Assembly: GCF_003473485.1 (NCBI RefSeq) | Contig: NC_053048.1 | Location: 51,643,755-51,707,754, forward strand | DNA: 64,000 bases | DNA from: Medicago truncatula | Taxonomy: Eukaryota; Streptophyta; Magnoliopsida; Fabales; Fabaceae | Reading direction: 5' to 3' | In this document: piece after piece, positions 25,447 through 36,771 of the stretch | Numbering within the stretch: the first letter of the stretch is position 1 | Layout: the number at the start of each line of letters is the position of its first letter | The notes under the pieces: model-generated | Database searches by the model: none | Told to the model about the DNA's origin: nothing | Seen by the model: only the letters and a program-made list of their open reading frames with translations | Made by a program: the position numbers and the translations under genes

Positions 25447-26955
25447 CTATAAGATGATGATTTCTAGGTTTGTTGCTGTTCTTCTCTATAGGATGATTAT
25501 CAATTTTAGATTTTAGTTCACCTTATTTTAGCTAAATAGAAGTCTTATTTTAAGGTTTCTAGGTTCGCATGTCTTTAGATTCACCATGTTATCATAATAG
25601 TAGACTTATTTGATGGTTCCAAATAATAGCCATCCTATTTGGACATCTCTGTGAACTAATTTCTCATTCATATATGGTGAATTACCTCTTATCTACTTTC
25701 AAAAATCAATATCTAAACAAAGGCTTCTTAAATACCATGGAAGTCGTAATAACAAGATGCTTTGAAAGTAACTTTTCCACTATCAATTGAACAGGATTTG
25801 ATACATACATGTATTATAGGATAGCTTATCCTGGATAAGGCAGCATAAGTTGTTAATTCCACTAGAAATTGTGGCATGCAGAACATGTTCATTCTAGCAT
25901 CTGATTCAAATATACACTTATTTTTATAAAGATATGAGCATAATTCTCAAGACACGGTTGTTTTAACTTTGGTTTTCTATGATGATTTGGTTTAACAATT
26001 ATAGGACATGCTGGTCTGCTTTTGGTCACGAATAGATCTTTAAGCATCCCTTACATTAATTTTGGTTGAGGGAACCATTTTAGGTGATATAAGCTAGCTA
26101 GCAATGGTTATACCTTTATTAGTCTAGATTGAGCCTTGAGTTCCACTGCTTTAATATTGCAGGGTAAGAAACATATAAAAATACATGTAAATGACATCTG
26201 ATTAGAGTTTATTATCTAATTTTTTATCATGTCTGTGTCCGTATTAATGATACATTTGATCACCTGGCCCCGTTTTGATAGCATGACAGTAATTGGGAGA
26301 TTATGTGCATGCTGCACTTCTTATCAACTGTCTCCTCTCCGACTCTGTTCTAGATGCTACACGGATCGGTCATTGTATCACAAAAATCGAACCGGCATAT
26401 AATTCTTCCATATTGGTTTCGCCGACTTTGGTTCTATGCAACTTTGCTTGTGTTTCTACCATTAATTGGCGGTCTTGCGCCTTTTGCTGCTCTTAGTCAA
26501 TGGAACAACCATTTTTTGTTTAAGGTCTCGTTATTCGACAAATTCAGATGAAAATTCTTTTTTATATATTTTTGAAATATATGCTTTGTTTGTATCAAAT
26601 CATCTTTTGTGTTGTCTTGCTACAGTTGGGATTTGTCTTTAGATTTGCATTCATTTTTGCATTTGCTAAAATAGAAAAACATCATGGTAATAGAATAACT
26701 TTAAGATAATCTTACCTGAACATGTACCCAATGTTTGACGCCCATTATAAATCTGCATTATAAATCTGTTTGATGGTTTTTAAACTCTCTTCATTATGAC
26801 CCCTAAATGTGATTAATATATTTCTAGGTTTAGCCATATTCTTTGTTATGTCACTGAGTAAATTTTTCTCTTGATGAGATAATCGACCAAAATAATTCAA
26901 TTTGAGTCTGAATTTCGGGTTTAGTTATTGGACAAAATTTACAGAGCTCTACATT

Positions 26956-27095
26956 TTTTTTTTTTTTTTTTGGTCAAGCCTAGCGGCTGGAGAAATTCAC
27001 CTTAAAGGTGAAATAGTGGGGTGTCCGGGGTTCGAACCCCGGCCCCTGCATACATAATGCATTATCCCTTACCTAGTGAGCTAAGCTCACAGGGA
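26956..27095 (-). mobile_element. Full tRNA-derived SINE in the 5'-UTR intron, 9-bp target duplication
   Basis: Minus strand: CCCTGTGAGCTTAGCTCACT head with box A, box B GGTTCGAACCCC, a body ending in TTGACC and an A-tail of about 18 (T run on the plus strand). CTCTACATT occurs exactly at 26947-26955 and 27096-27104. Confidence 0.85.
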
Positions 27096-27177
27096 CTCTA
27101 CATTATTATTTATACTTTAGTGTTATTTCTCATATTGGTAATTGATCTGGGTAATTTAATCGTGACAGCTTTTTACT

Positions 27178-28389
27178 ATGGAAGATTCTGAGGCCAAATC
27201 TACTGAAAACCAGCAGACTGAACAAGGTATGTATATTTGCATTATTAGACTCATAATCTTGTTATCTTATCCATCTCTGCATTTTTTTGTGCTATTATTA
27301 ACTTTTATTTTTTCTATGCGTTTGTTTATTGTCAGTGTGTAGTTTCTTTAGAAAACCTGTTAATAGGAAGAATATGAGGAAGCGAACTATTGAGAATGAA
27401 GATAATGAAAATGACTCAAACAACGAAGAGTCTTTGATGCATGTTCAGAAAAAGAACACGAAGGCTGACAATAAGTTGTTCTTTTCCACCGGTTCTTCGA
27501 AGAGCTCTGCATCTGCTAAACCGAATGAAGAATCTGAGAAACCTAGCTTTCATTTCGAGTCTTCTAAAGAGATTCAAGTTCAACATGATAGCAAAGCAAC
27601 AGCAACTTTGGAGACTGAGACTGATTTTTCAAGAGATGCCCGTGCCATCCGTGAAAGAGCTCTTAAGCAAGCGACAGAGAGTCTCAAGGGAAAGAGTACC
27701 AGTTCCGAGGATGTAAAATTATACAAGGGAATCAATAATTATACAGATCATAAGGCTGGATTTCGTAGAGAGCAAACAATTGCCAGTGAAAAGGCTGGTG
27801 GGTCACACGGTCCTCTCAGGGCTTCAGCTCACATAAGAGTTTCAGCAAGATTTGATTATCAGCCAGATATATGCAAGGATTATAAGGAAACTGGTTACTG
27901 TGGGTATGGTGATTCGTGTAAGTTTATGCATGATCGAGGTGATTACAAATCTGGGTGGCAGATGGAGAAGGAATGGGATGAAGCTGAGAAAGCAAGGAAG
28001 ATGAGATTGGCTACAGGTGAGGATGCGGAAGAGGAAGGCGCTAGTTTGAATGATGAAGATGATGATGAAGACGCATTACCATTTGCGTGTTTCATTTGTA
28101 GAAACCCATTTGTGGATCCTGTCTCAACCAAGTGTAAGCACTACTTCTGTGAGCATTGTGCATTGAAGGTACACCCTTAACTTCAAAGCAATTAAATTTC
28201 AATTTATAACAGTTTCAAGTTATTTAGTAATGCTTAATTTCTTTTTCCCTTTTAATTATGCCTAACTTCTGTTCATTTTACTTGCAGCATCATGCAAAGA
28301 ATAAGAAGTGTTTTGTCTGCAATCAGCCTACGCTTGGCATTTTTAATGTGGCTCATGAGATACGAAAGAAGATGGCTGAGGATAAATAG
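27178..28389 (+). CDS. CCCH zinc finger + RING protein, RNF113/Cwc24 homologue (plant C3H1 type)
   Basis: Three coding exons: 27178-27226, 27336-28168, 28288-28389; all introns GT..AG and phases agree; 327 aa. An acidic/basic low-complexity N-terminus leads to a conserved spacer ([10 protein letters not shown]). A CCCH finger C-X8-C-X5-C-X3-H spans residues 196-215, then [15 protein letters not shown]. An acidic linker is followed by a C3HC4 RING (starts [11 protein letters not shown] at about residue 268, ends CFVCNQPT, completed by exon 3). This order is diagnostic of RNF113A/yeast Cwc24, a spliceosome component acting at the first splicing step; the RING can give E3 ubiquitin ligase activity. 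Nuclear location expected. All zinc ligands are present. The ATG is the first in frame after acceptor GTGACAG. Confidence 0.92.
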
Positions 28390-29116
28390 ATTCATCCAAT
28401 ACGATCAATGACTATATTTTTGCTTCTTGGAGGTCATTTCCCCCTCTCTTTTGTTCTCCCATTTTTAACTATGTCAAATGGAGATGCATTGTATTGAGTT
28501 GAAGACATATTTTAGGTTTGCGCACAAGTCTTGTCAATTTTGTATCTATTGACTAATACATCCCAAAATATATCTTGTAGTGGAAGATCTGTATCTGTTT
28601 GAAATAACATGTTTGTGGTACATGTTGTAGTTCTTATTGCAGTGCATTTTAATACGAAAATTAAGTTTCGAACTTTTTTAATCCTCATGTAGAGAATGTC
28701 AAAAGATTCTCAAATTTTGTTGTTGTTCATCATGCCCCATGTTGTTTAGCAGCATAGGGACAAAAATGATGGAAATAACATAAAAGCTTGAACTAAAATG
28801 GGAAAAAAATCTTGCATAAGAATATCATTGATGCTTACTGTTTCTCTCATGTAGTGTATGGGTCATTCTAAAGAAATGCATGTATTCTTTTCCCTTGATT
28901 TATTTTTTCAAAAAGGATTCCTTTCCCTTGTTACTTTGGCAATCCCTTGATACTTTGGTGACCTGCTTCACCTCTATATATATTCCTCTAGTTAGTCATC
29001 TCTTCACTCAAAATATTAACCTTTTCCAACCCTTTTAAATACAAAAGCTTACTGCACCATCCACCACTTGATAATAAATTCAACGCGTTCTCTCCATTAT
29101 CTGACATTTTTGTAAA
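28390..29116. other. 3' UTR of the RNF113-like gene and promoter of the NDR1-like gene
   Basis: No extra gene. Shared intergenic space of about 0.7 kb between two co-directional genes. A TCTATATATATTCC TATA-like stretch lies at about 28973-28985, some 135 bp before the NDR1-like ATG. Confidence 0.4.
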
Positions 29117-29692
29117 ATGATGTGTGAAGAAGGGAAGAGTTTTTATATATGGCTGTTGCAAGTTATATGCCTCCTAGGCCTTCTTGTTCTGTGCCTATGG
29201 CTGGCCTTACGACCAAATAGCCCCTCCTTCTCCATCGTGGTAATCTCTATAGACCGACCTTCAGATCAAAATGGCACCATCTTTTATAGCCTTGAAATCG
29301 GTAACCCAAACAAGGACTCAAGCATTTACTATGATGACATAATATTGAGTTTCCTATATGGGCAGCAAGAGGATAAGGTGGGAGATGCTACAGTAGGTTC
29401 ATTTCATCAAGGAACTAGCAAGAGCCGCATTGTATCTGACATTGTTAATGCCAAACCTGGACCGTTTAAACCACTCTTTAAGGCTATATCAAATGCAACC
29501 GCCGAGTTGAAAGCTTCCCTGACAACAAGATATCGATACAAGACATGGGGAGTTAGGAGCAAGTTTCATAGATTACTCTTGAAAGGGATTCTACCAATTG
29601 ATTCTGATGGTAAGCTTTCACGTAAGAAGAAGAAATACCCACTTACCCGTAATTCCAAAAAACTGGGAAGATCCAAAGTAAAGAAGCACTGA
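29117..29692 (+). CDS. NDR1/HIN1-like (NHL, LEA_2) membrane protein
   Basis: 191 aa, single exon. Residues 1-8 are a short cytosolic tail, and 9-30 a strongly hydrophobic membrane anchor (IWLLQVICLLGLLVLCLWLAL). The extracytosolic part has the LEA_2-like beta pattern: SFSIVVISID, then GTIFYSLEIGNPNKDSSIYYDDIILSFLYG, the NPN.. element being the family hallmark. The protein ends in a basic tail (SRKKKKYPL, KKLGRSKVKKH). NHL proteins sit in the plasma membrane; NDR1 is needed for some resistance-protein signalling, but many members have other or unknown roles. The basic C-terminus replaces the GPI-type hydrophobic end of NDR1 itself. The second ATG, one codon later, is an equally possible start. 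Confidence 0.82.
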   Translation: MMCEEGKSFYIWLLQVICLLGLLVLCLWLALRPNSPSFSIVVISIDRPSDQNGTIFYSLEIGNPNKDSSIYYDDIILSFLYGQQEDKVGDATVGSFHQGTSKSRIVSDIVNAKPGPFKPLFKAISNATAELKASLTTRYRYKTWGVRSKFHRLLLKGILPIDSDGKLSRKKKKYPLTRNSKKLGRSKVKKH

Positions 29693-30111
29693 TCTTGTCT
29701 CTTTGGTTGTTTTTTGGTTGGGTTTTTATTCCCCTCTTCTACGATCTTCATTTTCCTCTCATTAGATCTTCATTTTCCTCTCATTATAACACGTAGAAAG
29801 CAACAGTAGCTGTGTGGATGTTCTTCTATACTAAGAAGAGGAACACATTTAGTATTTGTGAGATTTTTTTTTATTTTGCTTCGACATTGATTCGGCTCAT
29901 GGCAGTTTCTTCTGTCTAGTAAAAGAATTTCTCTTGCACGTAGTATGTGTAAACTAGATAGGTAAACACCAAATAGTTAAGTATTTATGCTTTTCTTTGC
30001 CCCCTTGAAATTTGTGTTCATGTAATGATGTGTTCAGAAAAACCTACATTTAGCAATAAACAGCACCATATATCGAATTCAGTTTTCGAGATTATGTCGA
30101 TCCTTATTCCT

Positions 30112-30231
30112 TTACACGGTGACGCAAAATCTGTTGGAAACTCTAGCACCAAATGTGTTCTGTGAAGATGAAACAAGTTCTCGAGCTTCGCTAACTGCCT
30201 GCATCTTCTCAAACCATTTGCGGATTGAAAC
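30112..30231 (-). pseudogene. Orphan terminal exon of an unidentified gene
   Basis: On the minus strand a good acceptor (TTTAACAG|GTTTC) at 30231 opens 39 codons ending in TAA at 30114-30112. They read VSIRKWFEKMQAVSEAREL and then VSSSQNTFGARVSNRFCVTV. Composition and amphipathic pattern look like real protein, and the frame has no ATG of its own at the start. No upstream exon was found in the AT-rich 30232-31250 region. It may be a relic of a lost gene or an exon of an overlapping transcript; family not identified. Confidence 0.3.
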
Positions 30232-31716
30232 CTGTTAAAGTAAAAAACTAGGCATTATGAATACATGCAATAGTAAGTAATATGTGTGCCAAATTGTTAA
30301 CTTAGATGCTGAGTGCATCTATACCATTATATTGTAAAGATGTTCTAAACTTGACTGCCAAGATAACAGCTACTTTTGGTTGGTTTTTTATCTGGGCAAC
30401 TTCACTCTTAGATTTTCTTTTAAACTTAAATATACATCATAATTATACGGAACTCCAAAACTAACTTCTAGTTGAATATTTTCCGGTAGAAACTTACTCT
30501 CAACGACACAATTCTTCAAATTTTAAAATTATTGATGGTTAATTTGGTACTGAAATTTAGATAAATTGTAGATGATATAGATATTATAAAACTGAATCAA
30601 ACAAATTAATTAAAGTAAAACTGATATTGTGCAGATACAACAAATTACAAAAGAAAAAATAAATAGACGTCAGGGTTTCTGTTAGTGTGAAATAAAGCAT
30701 ACATTCCGAACCTAAAAACTGCAATGACATCTCATCCTCTTAAATTCCAAATTTCAGAGCGTGAAAACATTACAAACAGGTTCTTGCATTGCAACTAAGA
30801 CAATGCCGATTTATCCAGAAAGACTTGAACTTCTTACATTAGTGTTGGCTAATAATTTACTTAGCTTACTTCATTCATAATCAACTTGGCACAACTAATT
30901 TTCATATGCAAAATAAAAATTATTATACTACTAGCAATTTTCTAAAAACAAATTGACCGCATTAATTCAAAGTCAGGAATCACCAATAATTTGTAAAGGA
31001 AGCAATGCACCACATTTACATGCTGAACAACCATTAGAGCCTCAACTGTTAATGGCCTCCAATCTCCCATAAACATGCTATCTTCCATATTTCCACACTA
31101 ACGGAATATAATATGACCATATGCCATACAACCACTAATGATTTAAAACTCTAATCTTGGCCAACAAACATTTAATTATAAAAATAACCACAATATCAAA
31201 CACTTATGTTGGAATATGCAACAACATTCCATTGTTAGCTGATAGTGTCTTGTGATTTTGAGTTGATTTGATAGGATTTCTGTTGTTTGAGAGGCTATTA
31301 ATATGGGTGCTGGCGTGCTGTCATATTACTCACATCATCATGAATTTCATTAGTTCTTATTTTTCCATCAAAGTATCATGTAGCGTTTTTCTTTTGAGGG
31401 TGTTGGTGTTCTGTCCATATGCCTGTCGATCAAAATTCTCATTGGCAGAATTTTATCAAAGTTACAATTACCCTAGTAGAAGAACACAAATTCATGTTTC
31501 GTAAGACTAATGAAATTCATTGTGCTGAAAATATTGTCATAACATTTTCCAGATTCCAGTATATCAAATATTACAATCTAAAACTGCTTTTAAGAGACTG
31601 TTTAAAATTAGATGTAATGTTAATTTATTTTCACAATACACTACTATTATTATAATATATATTGATTGAAACCACGCATATACATTATTACATAACATTC
31701 ATTTATATCATAAATT
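30232..31716. other. AT-rich spacer
   Basis: Searched for further minus-strand exons joining the orphan exon at 30.1 kb; none recognised. The open frames at 31268-31504 and 31419-31655 overlap each other, are hydrophobic/AT-driven and have no domain. Confidence 0.4.
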
Positions 31717-32516
31717 TCAAAAGTCTTCACCACGAAGAGTTCTAAGAACCCTTGAATGAGGTGCATCAGGGTCACCACGCATAGCCCTCTGCCGCCACAT
31801 CTCAGCCGCCCTCAACAAAGTCTCCTCCGCAGTTTCAAGCTGTTCCGGCAACCAACCAATCACATCTCCATTTTGTTTAGCATCCACAGTCCCGTGCATG
31901 ACACGTTCCGCAGGCTTTCTTGTATCTGCAAACTCAAACTCCGATATTGGAGACGCTTTGTGATGCTTGTAGTATTCTTTGTTATCTTCATTCTGTTCGT
32001 CTTTGGTCCTGTCGTTTTCTTCTTCAGGCCATGGAGTTCCGTCTAAACCTGCACAACTCAAATCTTCTAAAGCAGCTTTTGTCCCTTGTTTCCTCTTTTG
32101 TTGAATGTTTGGATCCAATCGTTCATTCACCCCTGTGCTCCTTAGTTTTGGGGAAGATTGATATGGAGATTTTGGTGACTCGAAAATTCCTTCTTCTTTT
32201 TCTGTTTCAGCAAACTTTGTATTTGTGTCACTATCACCTCTACTTGTACCCTACAACAATATTATTATTTCTTAGTCCTCATAAATATGTACATATATAT
32301 AATATAATAATACAACTTAGAAAATGAATTTCTATCAATTCTTACTTGGGGTGAGTTTCTGTAGTTAGTGTAACCGGGTTTCTGCTGTCCTGAATGAATA
32401 TCAGGGTCTGCGGTGTGGCTACGAGAGGCGAATTCTCGTTTAATAAATATTGCTGAAGAAGAAAAAGCTTGGTATGATTTTCTTGTTACATCAAGAGTTA
32501 GTTTTAGATGCATCAT
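31717..32516 (-). CDS. Conserved plant protein of unknown function, probable organelle targeting
   Basis: Two exons: 32516-32346 and 32250-31717, donor AA|GTAAGA, acceptor TTGTAG, phase 0; 234 aa. The N-terminus (MMHLKLTLDVTRKSYQAFSS) followed by SSAIFIKREFASRSH is rich in Ser/Arg/Lys without acids at first, as in mitochondrial transit peptides. The middle is polar and acidic. The C-terminal part looks conserved: ALEDLSCAGLDGTPWPEE, FADTRKPAERVMHGT, then GWLPEQLETAEETLLRAAEMW and a Pro/His/Arg-rich end (RGDPDAPHSRVLRTLRGEDF). I recognise this as a conserved plant type but cannot name it. A perfect ABRE-like G-box upstream suggests ABA, drought or seed expression. Confidence 0.75.
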
Positions 32517-32682
32517 AACGTTGTTGCGTTTTGTTTTTGTGTCTTGATGTGAATTAAGAAGAGTTCTATATATGCTGTGTGGTAGAGTAAGACTGAAGAA
32601 GAATTAAGAAGAGTTGAGAAGGAAAAAAGAATGGGAGGGACTTTCTGGATTTGCCACTTACATGTGGCATTGTTAGCCTCTT

Positions 32683-32692
32683 GCCACGTGTA
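32683..32692 (-). promoter_or_regulatory. ABRE/G-box of the 234-aa gene
   Basis: On the minus strand the sequence reads TACACGTGGC, with core CACGTG at 32685-32690, about 170 bp upstream of the ATG. ACACGTGGC is the strong ABA-responsive element bound by ABF/AREB bZIP factors. A second palindromic GCCAC..GTGGC (32653-32669) lies closer to the gene. Confidence 0.55.
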
Positions 32693-32805
32693 ATTTTATC
32701 AATTATGAAGTAATTAACTAATGAGAGGAGTATGATAACGTGATATCCTGTGCAACAAAGAAGACCTTTGTAGAATGCTCTAGGAAGTGAAAAGGGGCTA
32801 ATCAT

Positions 32806-34968
32806 TCTCTATCTTATACGTTATCTTTTTTTCGTGTTTGCCTTAGATTTAGCTTAAAGACCCGCTTTAAGAAAGTTACGTAAACTGTTAAGTTTAGCAA
32901 AAAAAATCATCTACTATAATATAAAATTAAGTTAATTTCTATACATATGTCTCATGTCAATACTTAAATCAACACTATCAAATCAATTTAAGTAGATTGA
33001 TAAAAAAAAAATAGACAAATAATTTTTTTACAAATATTTTTGTTTTATTCCGATCATTTTTAACATAACTCTTTACAGGGACAAAATTTATACCAGAAAC
33101 ACATAATACAGAGGTTTAAAAAAATAGAATCCAAAAAAATAATCAGAAACACAATAATTAGAGTGATATGTTTTATTCCAACTGCTCACTAAAATTTATA
33201 TCTTTGAGATACGAGATGCATTTGATATGTTAAATAATATGTACAAGATATAATACCGTAAGATAAAACAACACAACACAAAACAAAACAATATATAATA
33301 AATTTTTATAGTATTAAATAATTTTTTATCTTATACGATTTTTGGATCGACAAAAAGCTATTTTGGTATTTTTGAAAATTTGTATGTGAGACAAAAGTTG
33401 TGTTGGTATTATTTAGTCAAAAAGCTACTTATGGGCCAAAAGTACGAGTAGGTTACAAGTAAAGCGAGTAAATTATGAAAGTATGCCGTTCATAGTTGTA
33501 AAACATATTAATAATACGATAAATACTAGCTTAGGGGAAAACCCAAATTAAAAAAATTTAGACGCACTTTCTCCAACAAAAAAAAAATTAGACACACTCA
33601 CACGAATACTTCTTTTTTAAAGAGAAAATTGTTTAATGATGTGACTAATTTATTTATCTTTTAATTTAATTTTCTTTAATGATGTGTGTGTCGAAATAAT
33701 TTTATCTGTATTTGTGTTTTTGTAAGAGTATCTCCGATAATACTTGAAGTAATGGTATATGGACATGAATGATTGTGTTTCATCTTTTAATGTATTATGA
33801 AAGTGTGTCGTGTATAATTGTAAAACATACCAATAATACTTGAAATAATGACACGGGCATGAATAATTGTGTTGTCCGTCTTTTAGTGTACCTCATTGAC
33901 TATAAAAGGAGAATTGTTGTAACATATTAGACATAAGCAAAACGGATAAAAATTCTCGTGCATTAAAGTAAAAACATGTCCTTCTAAATTTCTCTCTTCT
34001 TTATGAAAGCTCTAGTTTTAATGTTCATGTCATTAATTTCTCTATGGAAGAATGATCTACGTTTGTTTCAGAAATAAGGATATAGACGGTGTATCACAAC
34101 ATCTGTTGTTTATCCATGCTCGGTTATCTCTATGGAAGAATGCATACATGAGATAAGAGATAATCAGTTGATAGGGATATTACATATTATGTACAATTGT
34201 CGGAGTTTCAATCCCGGATACCCAACTTCTTCACAATTGAAATGTGCAAGGAAAAAACTTAACAAGAAAACATCATATTTTATTTTATTTTCGATTTTTT
34301 TACTTTTTGAAAGACCCAAACGCAATTTCACTTAAAAAAATTCAGAACAAATTATTTTATTTATTAAAAGAAAGATTGGCATCGGATTTGGCAAAGGCAA
34401 AGCCGATAATACTATAAACTACGTGTTCTAAAATAGTAAATTGGAATTTTTATGTTTATTTGAAGAAATTCACACTTGGTGTTGAAGATAATTTGGCCTC
34501 TGATCTTTTAAACTTGAAGTGTCAAACTCCCGGCCCCAACACCACACCACTGGGATTCGAGACGTGAGAAGCGTGTCAATTTTGGTGCATGTCTTATGTT
34601 AAACGAAACGAATCATCGCACATGGGGTTTCAAATATTATCATATGCAGTCTGATTCCATTGAAAATATGTTTCAAGCAAGTTGCAACAACATAGTGTAC
34701 ATCTTAAGATTCATAACGCTAATTTTAGTTCTTAATTTTAAAATTTATTTGAATAAATCCAACAAATTGGTTTTAGCAAAAGATGCTCACTACTATTAAT
34801 TTATTTGTTTAATAACAAAACAGAAAGTACCATTCCAGATTTCAAGCAGAGCCCACTTTTCCAATATCAAAACATTGCACATACACGTTTCCATGCTTCA
34901 TTTTCAATTCATCCTAAAAATTCCAAACCCAAATTCACTACTCCTAGTCGCAGTAGGTGTGATCCGAC
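32806..34968. other. AT-rich spacer with SINE-like debris
   Basis: No gene recognised. Near 34150-34220 a degraded SINE-like piece has a box-A-like ATAATCAGTTGATAGG and a box-B-like GAGTTTCAATCCC. Near 34530-34560 another short GC-richer repeat scrap is seen. The final 150 bases are the probable leader of the DUF3511 gene. Confidence 0.4.
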
Positions 34969-35244
34969 ATGGAGGGATACAGGTCGGGTCATCCATCCTA
35001 CGACGGCAATAGAAGGGTGGATGTAGTGATGAGCGGGAAAGGCTACGGTTCCAGTGGAACTCGGTCAGCAAATTCAACTCAGGGGAATGAAAAGCCATGG
35101 AGATTCAACGATCCAGAAGCAAAGAGGAAGAAAAGGATAGCCAAGTATAAAGTTCACAGCGTGGAAGGGAAAGTTAAAGCTACACTCAAGAAAGGACTTC
35201 GATGGATCAAGAAAAAATGCTCTCAAATCACTCATGGCTACTAA
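34969..35244 (+). CDS. DUF3511 domain protein
   Basis: 91 aa, single exon. The first 45 residues are Gly/Ser-rich and variable. Residues 47-91 carry the DUF3511 signature: KPWRFNDPEAKRKKRIAKYK, VHSVEGKVKATLKKGLRWIK, and the end KKCSQITHGY. These small basic plant proteins have no established biochemical role. The gene is complete, and the size is typical. A DUF3511 gene lies near the MYB11/ERDJ3B group in Arabidopsis (from memory), so this is probably its orthologue. Confidence 0.9.
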   Translation: MEGYRSGHPSYDGNRRVDVVMSGKGYGSSGTRSANSTQGNEKPWRFNDPEAKRKKRIAKYKVHSVEGKVKATLKKGLRWIKKKCSQITHGY

Positions 35245-35976
35245 TAGTAATAGCTATTACTTTTATGCAATGTACAAATGCATTAATGTTACGGTCATCA
35301 ATATCTGATAATGCATTGTATATGCTTTTGTTTTACTCTTATCTCATGTATGCATTCTTGAAAACATTTGTGCTAAGTGCCAATTTGCGATTAGCACAAA
35401 CAAATTGATTTTAATTACTCAAACACAACCTCATTCGTTAGGCAGACCAAGATTTCAAGGTACAAACTTTTAATAATACTTTCTTCACAATTGTTTTGTT
35501 TGAAATATATCTTCTGCTAAGATCATGAATCTAAATCCCAAGAATGACCAGAGTTCATCAAGAAGAAAGTAGGGGGAGGAAATGCAAGGTGCATAATAAA
35601 ACCATGACGTTCCGTAGTAGTTTATTTCAACCTAAAAGGGATAGATTAATACAATTTAATTTAATCCTCCTCCCTAATATGATATCGACTATGGTTATTA
35701 CTTATTAACATTTCTTCATTTCTCTGTTTCTTTTTGCCTTCAACCTTCCCCATCAATAATAATAATCAATAAAAAGAAAGAAATTAGAAAATTTTGAACA
35801 TATACATACGTGATTAGATATCGGAAACATTATTATAGTACGCCTGCAAGACGTAACTGAACAATTAACAAAAGCATGCATGAGGTTATATTTAAGTTTG
35901 AGATTAATGCTCTTGTTTCTGTTTTTGTTTTTTGTTTTGATATTATGATTCAAAACACTTTTTTACACGATAATGA
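35245..35976. other. Convergent 3' region between the DUF3511 and DUF761 genes
   Basis: 3' UTRs of two convergently transcribed genes. AT-rich, no further gene. Open frames at 35202-35408 and 35753-35953 are not protein-like. Confidence 0.45.
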
Positions 35977-36771
35977 TCACAATCCTAATGACCTTTGGCT
36001 TCGCTCTTGATAACGACGATCAACGTTATTCAATCGTTGCAACCTCATTTGCTGATAAAATTGAGCAATAAACTCATCGGCTTTATCATCAATCTTGTCA
36101 TCCCCATTTTCATTACACTCCTCTATAATCAAGTCATTTCTGTCGTTCTCCTCATCACTTTGCACGAGTTTGTTCAACCCTATGGCCGAAGCATAACGGC
36201 TATCCTCATCGCTTTGCACGAGTTCATTCAACCCTATGGCCGAAGCATAACGAATATCCTCATCGCTTTGCACAAGTTCATTCAACCCTATGGCCGAAGC
36301 AGCATAACGGCTATTCTCGTCACTTTGCACGAGTTCATTCAACCCTATGGCCGAAGCATAACAGCTATTCGCCGGTGACATTGGTGAAGGTGAAAAAGGC
36401 TCCTCGGCTGGAAAATCGGTTAACACGCTGCCACCACCAATAGATTGAGGAGGAGATGACGGTAGCAAAATGACCGGTTGATCGAATTTCTGGCTGTTGG
36501 ATTGAGAAAATAAAGGCGGTGATTGGTTGCTTTGAAGATGCAATGGTCTAATTGACCCAACAATTTTTCTCCAAATGCTTGTAGATTTATCATCTACCGG
36601 AATCACGCTTTTCTTTTTAGAACGTCCTCGCAACATGAAAAGTGCCAGCCTAATAACATCCATTGCACCATTGTTCCTCTTTCGGGTGAGAACTGGTTTT
36701 GGCTTGGGCTCAACGTCTTCTTGAGGAAGATTTGGAATGGTGATGTTAGAATTTTCAAGATTTGGTTCCAT
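35977..36771 (-). CDS. DUF761 (cotton-fibre-type) protein with internal repeat expansion
   Basis: 264 aa, single exon. The N-terminal half is conserved-looking: GAMDVIRLALFMLRGRSKKK (about 35-54) and SIWRKIVGSIRPLH. A Pro/Ser-rich linker leads to FSPSPMSPANSCYASAIGLN. The C-terminus has the DUF761 motif DDKADEFIAQFYQQMRLQ (residues about 228-245). Between them the segment YASAIGLNELVQSDEDSR is repeated four times (residues 138-210, units of 18, 19, 18 and 18). DUF761 proteins are small plant proteins of unknown role, some linked to growth or stress. The repeats keep frame and encode near-identical peptides, so selection or very recent duplication is likely. Confidence 0.85.
   Translation of the reverse strand: MEPNLENSNITIPNLPQEDVEPKPKPVLTRKRNNGAMDVIRLALFMLRGRSKKKSVIPVDDKSTSIWRKIVGSIRPLHLQSNQSPPLFSQSNSQKFDQPVILLPSSPPQSIGGGSVLTDFPAEEPFSPSPMSPANSCYASAIGLNELVQSDENSRYAASAIGLNELVQSDEDIRYASAIGLNELVQSDEDSRYASAIGLNKLVQSDEENDRNDLIIEECNENGDDKIDDKADEFIAQFYQQMRLQRLNNVDRRYQERSQRSLGL
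36142..36360 (-). repeat. Four in-frame 54/57-bp coding repeats in the DUF761 gene
   Basis: Units end to end at residues 138-155, 156-174, 175-192 and 193-210. Differences: unit 1 ENSR, unit 2 has an extra Ala and EDIR, unit 3 EDSR, unit 4 has Lys in place of Glu in LNELV. DNA units are nearly identical, including the GGCCGAAGCATAACG core on the plus strand. Confidence 0.9.

Noticed and set aside
35995-36378. 127-aa plus-strand frame with a repeated FIQPYGRS motif
   Set aside because: Antisense shadow of the DUF761 coding repeats.
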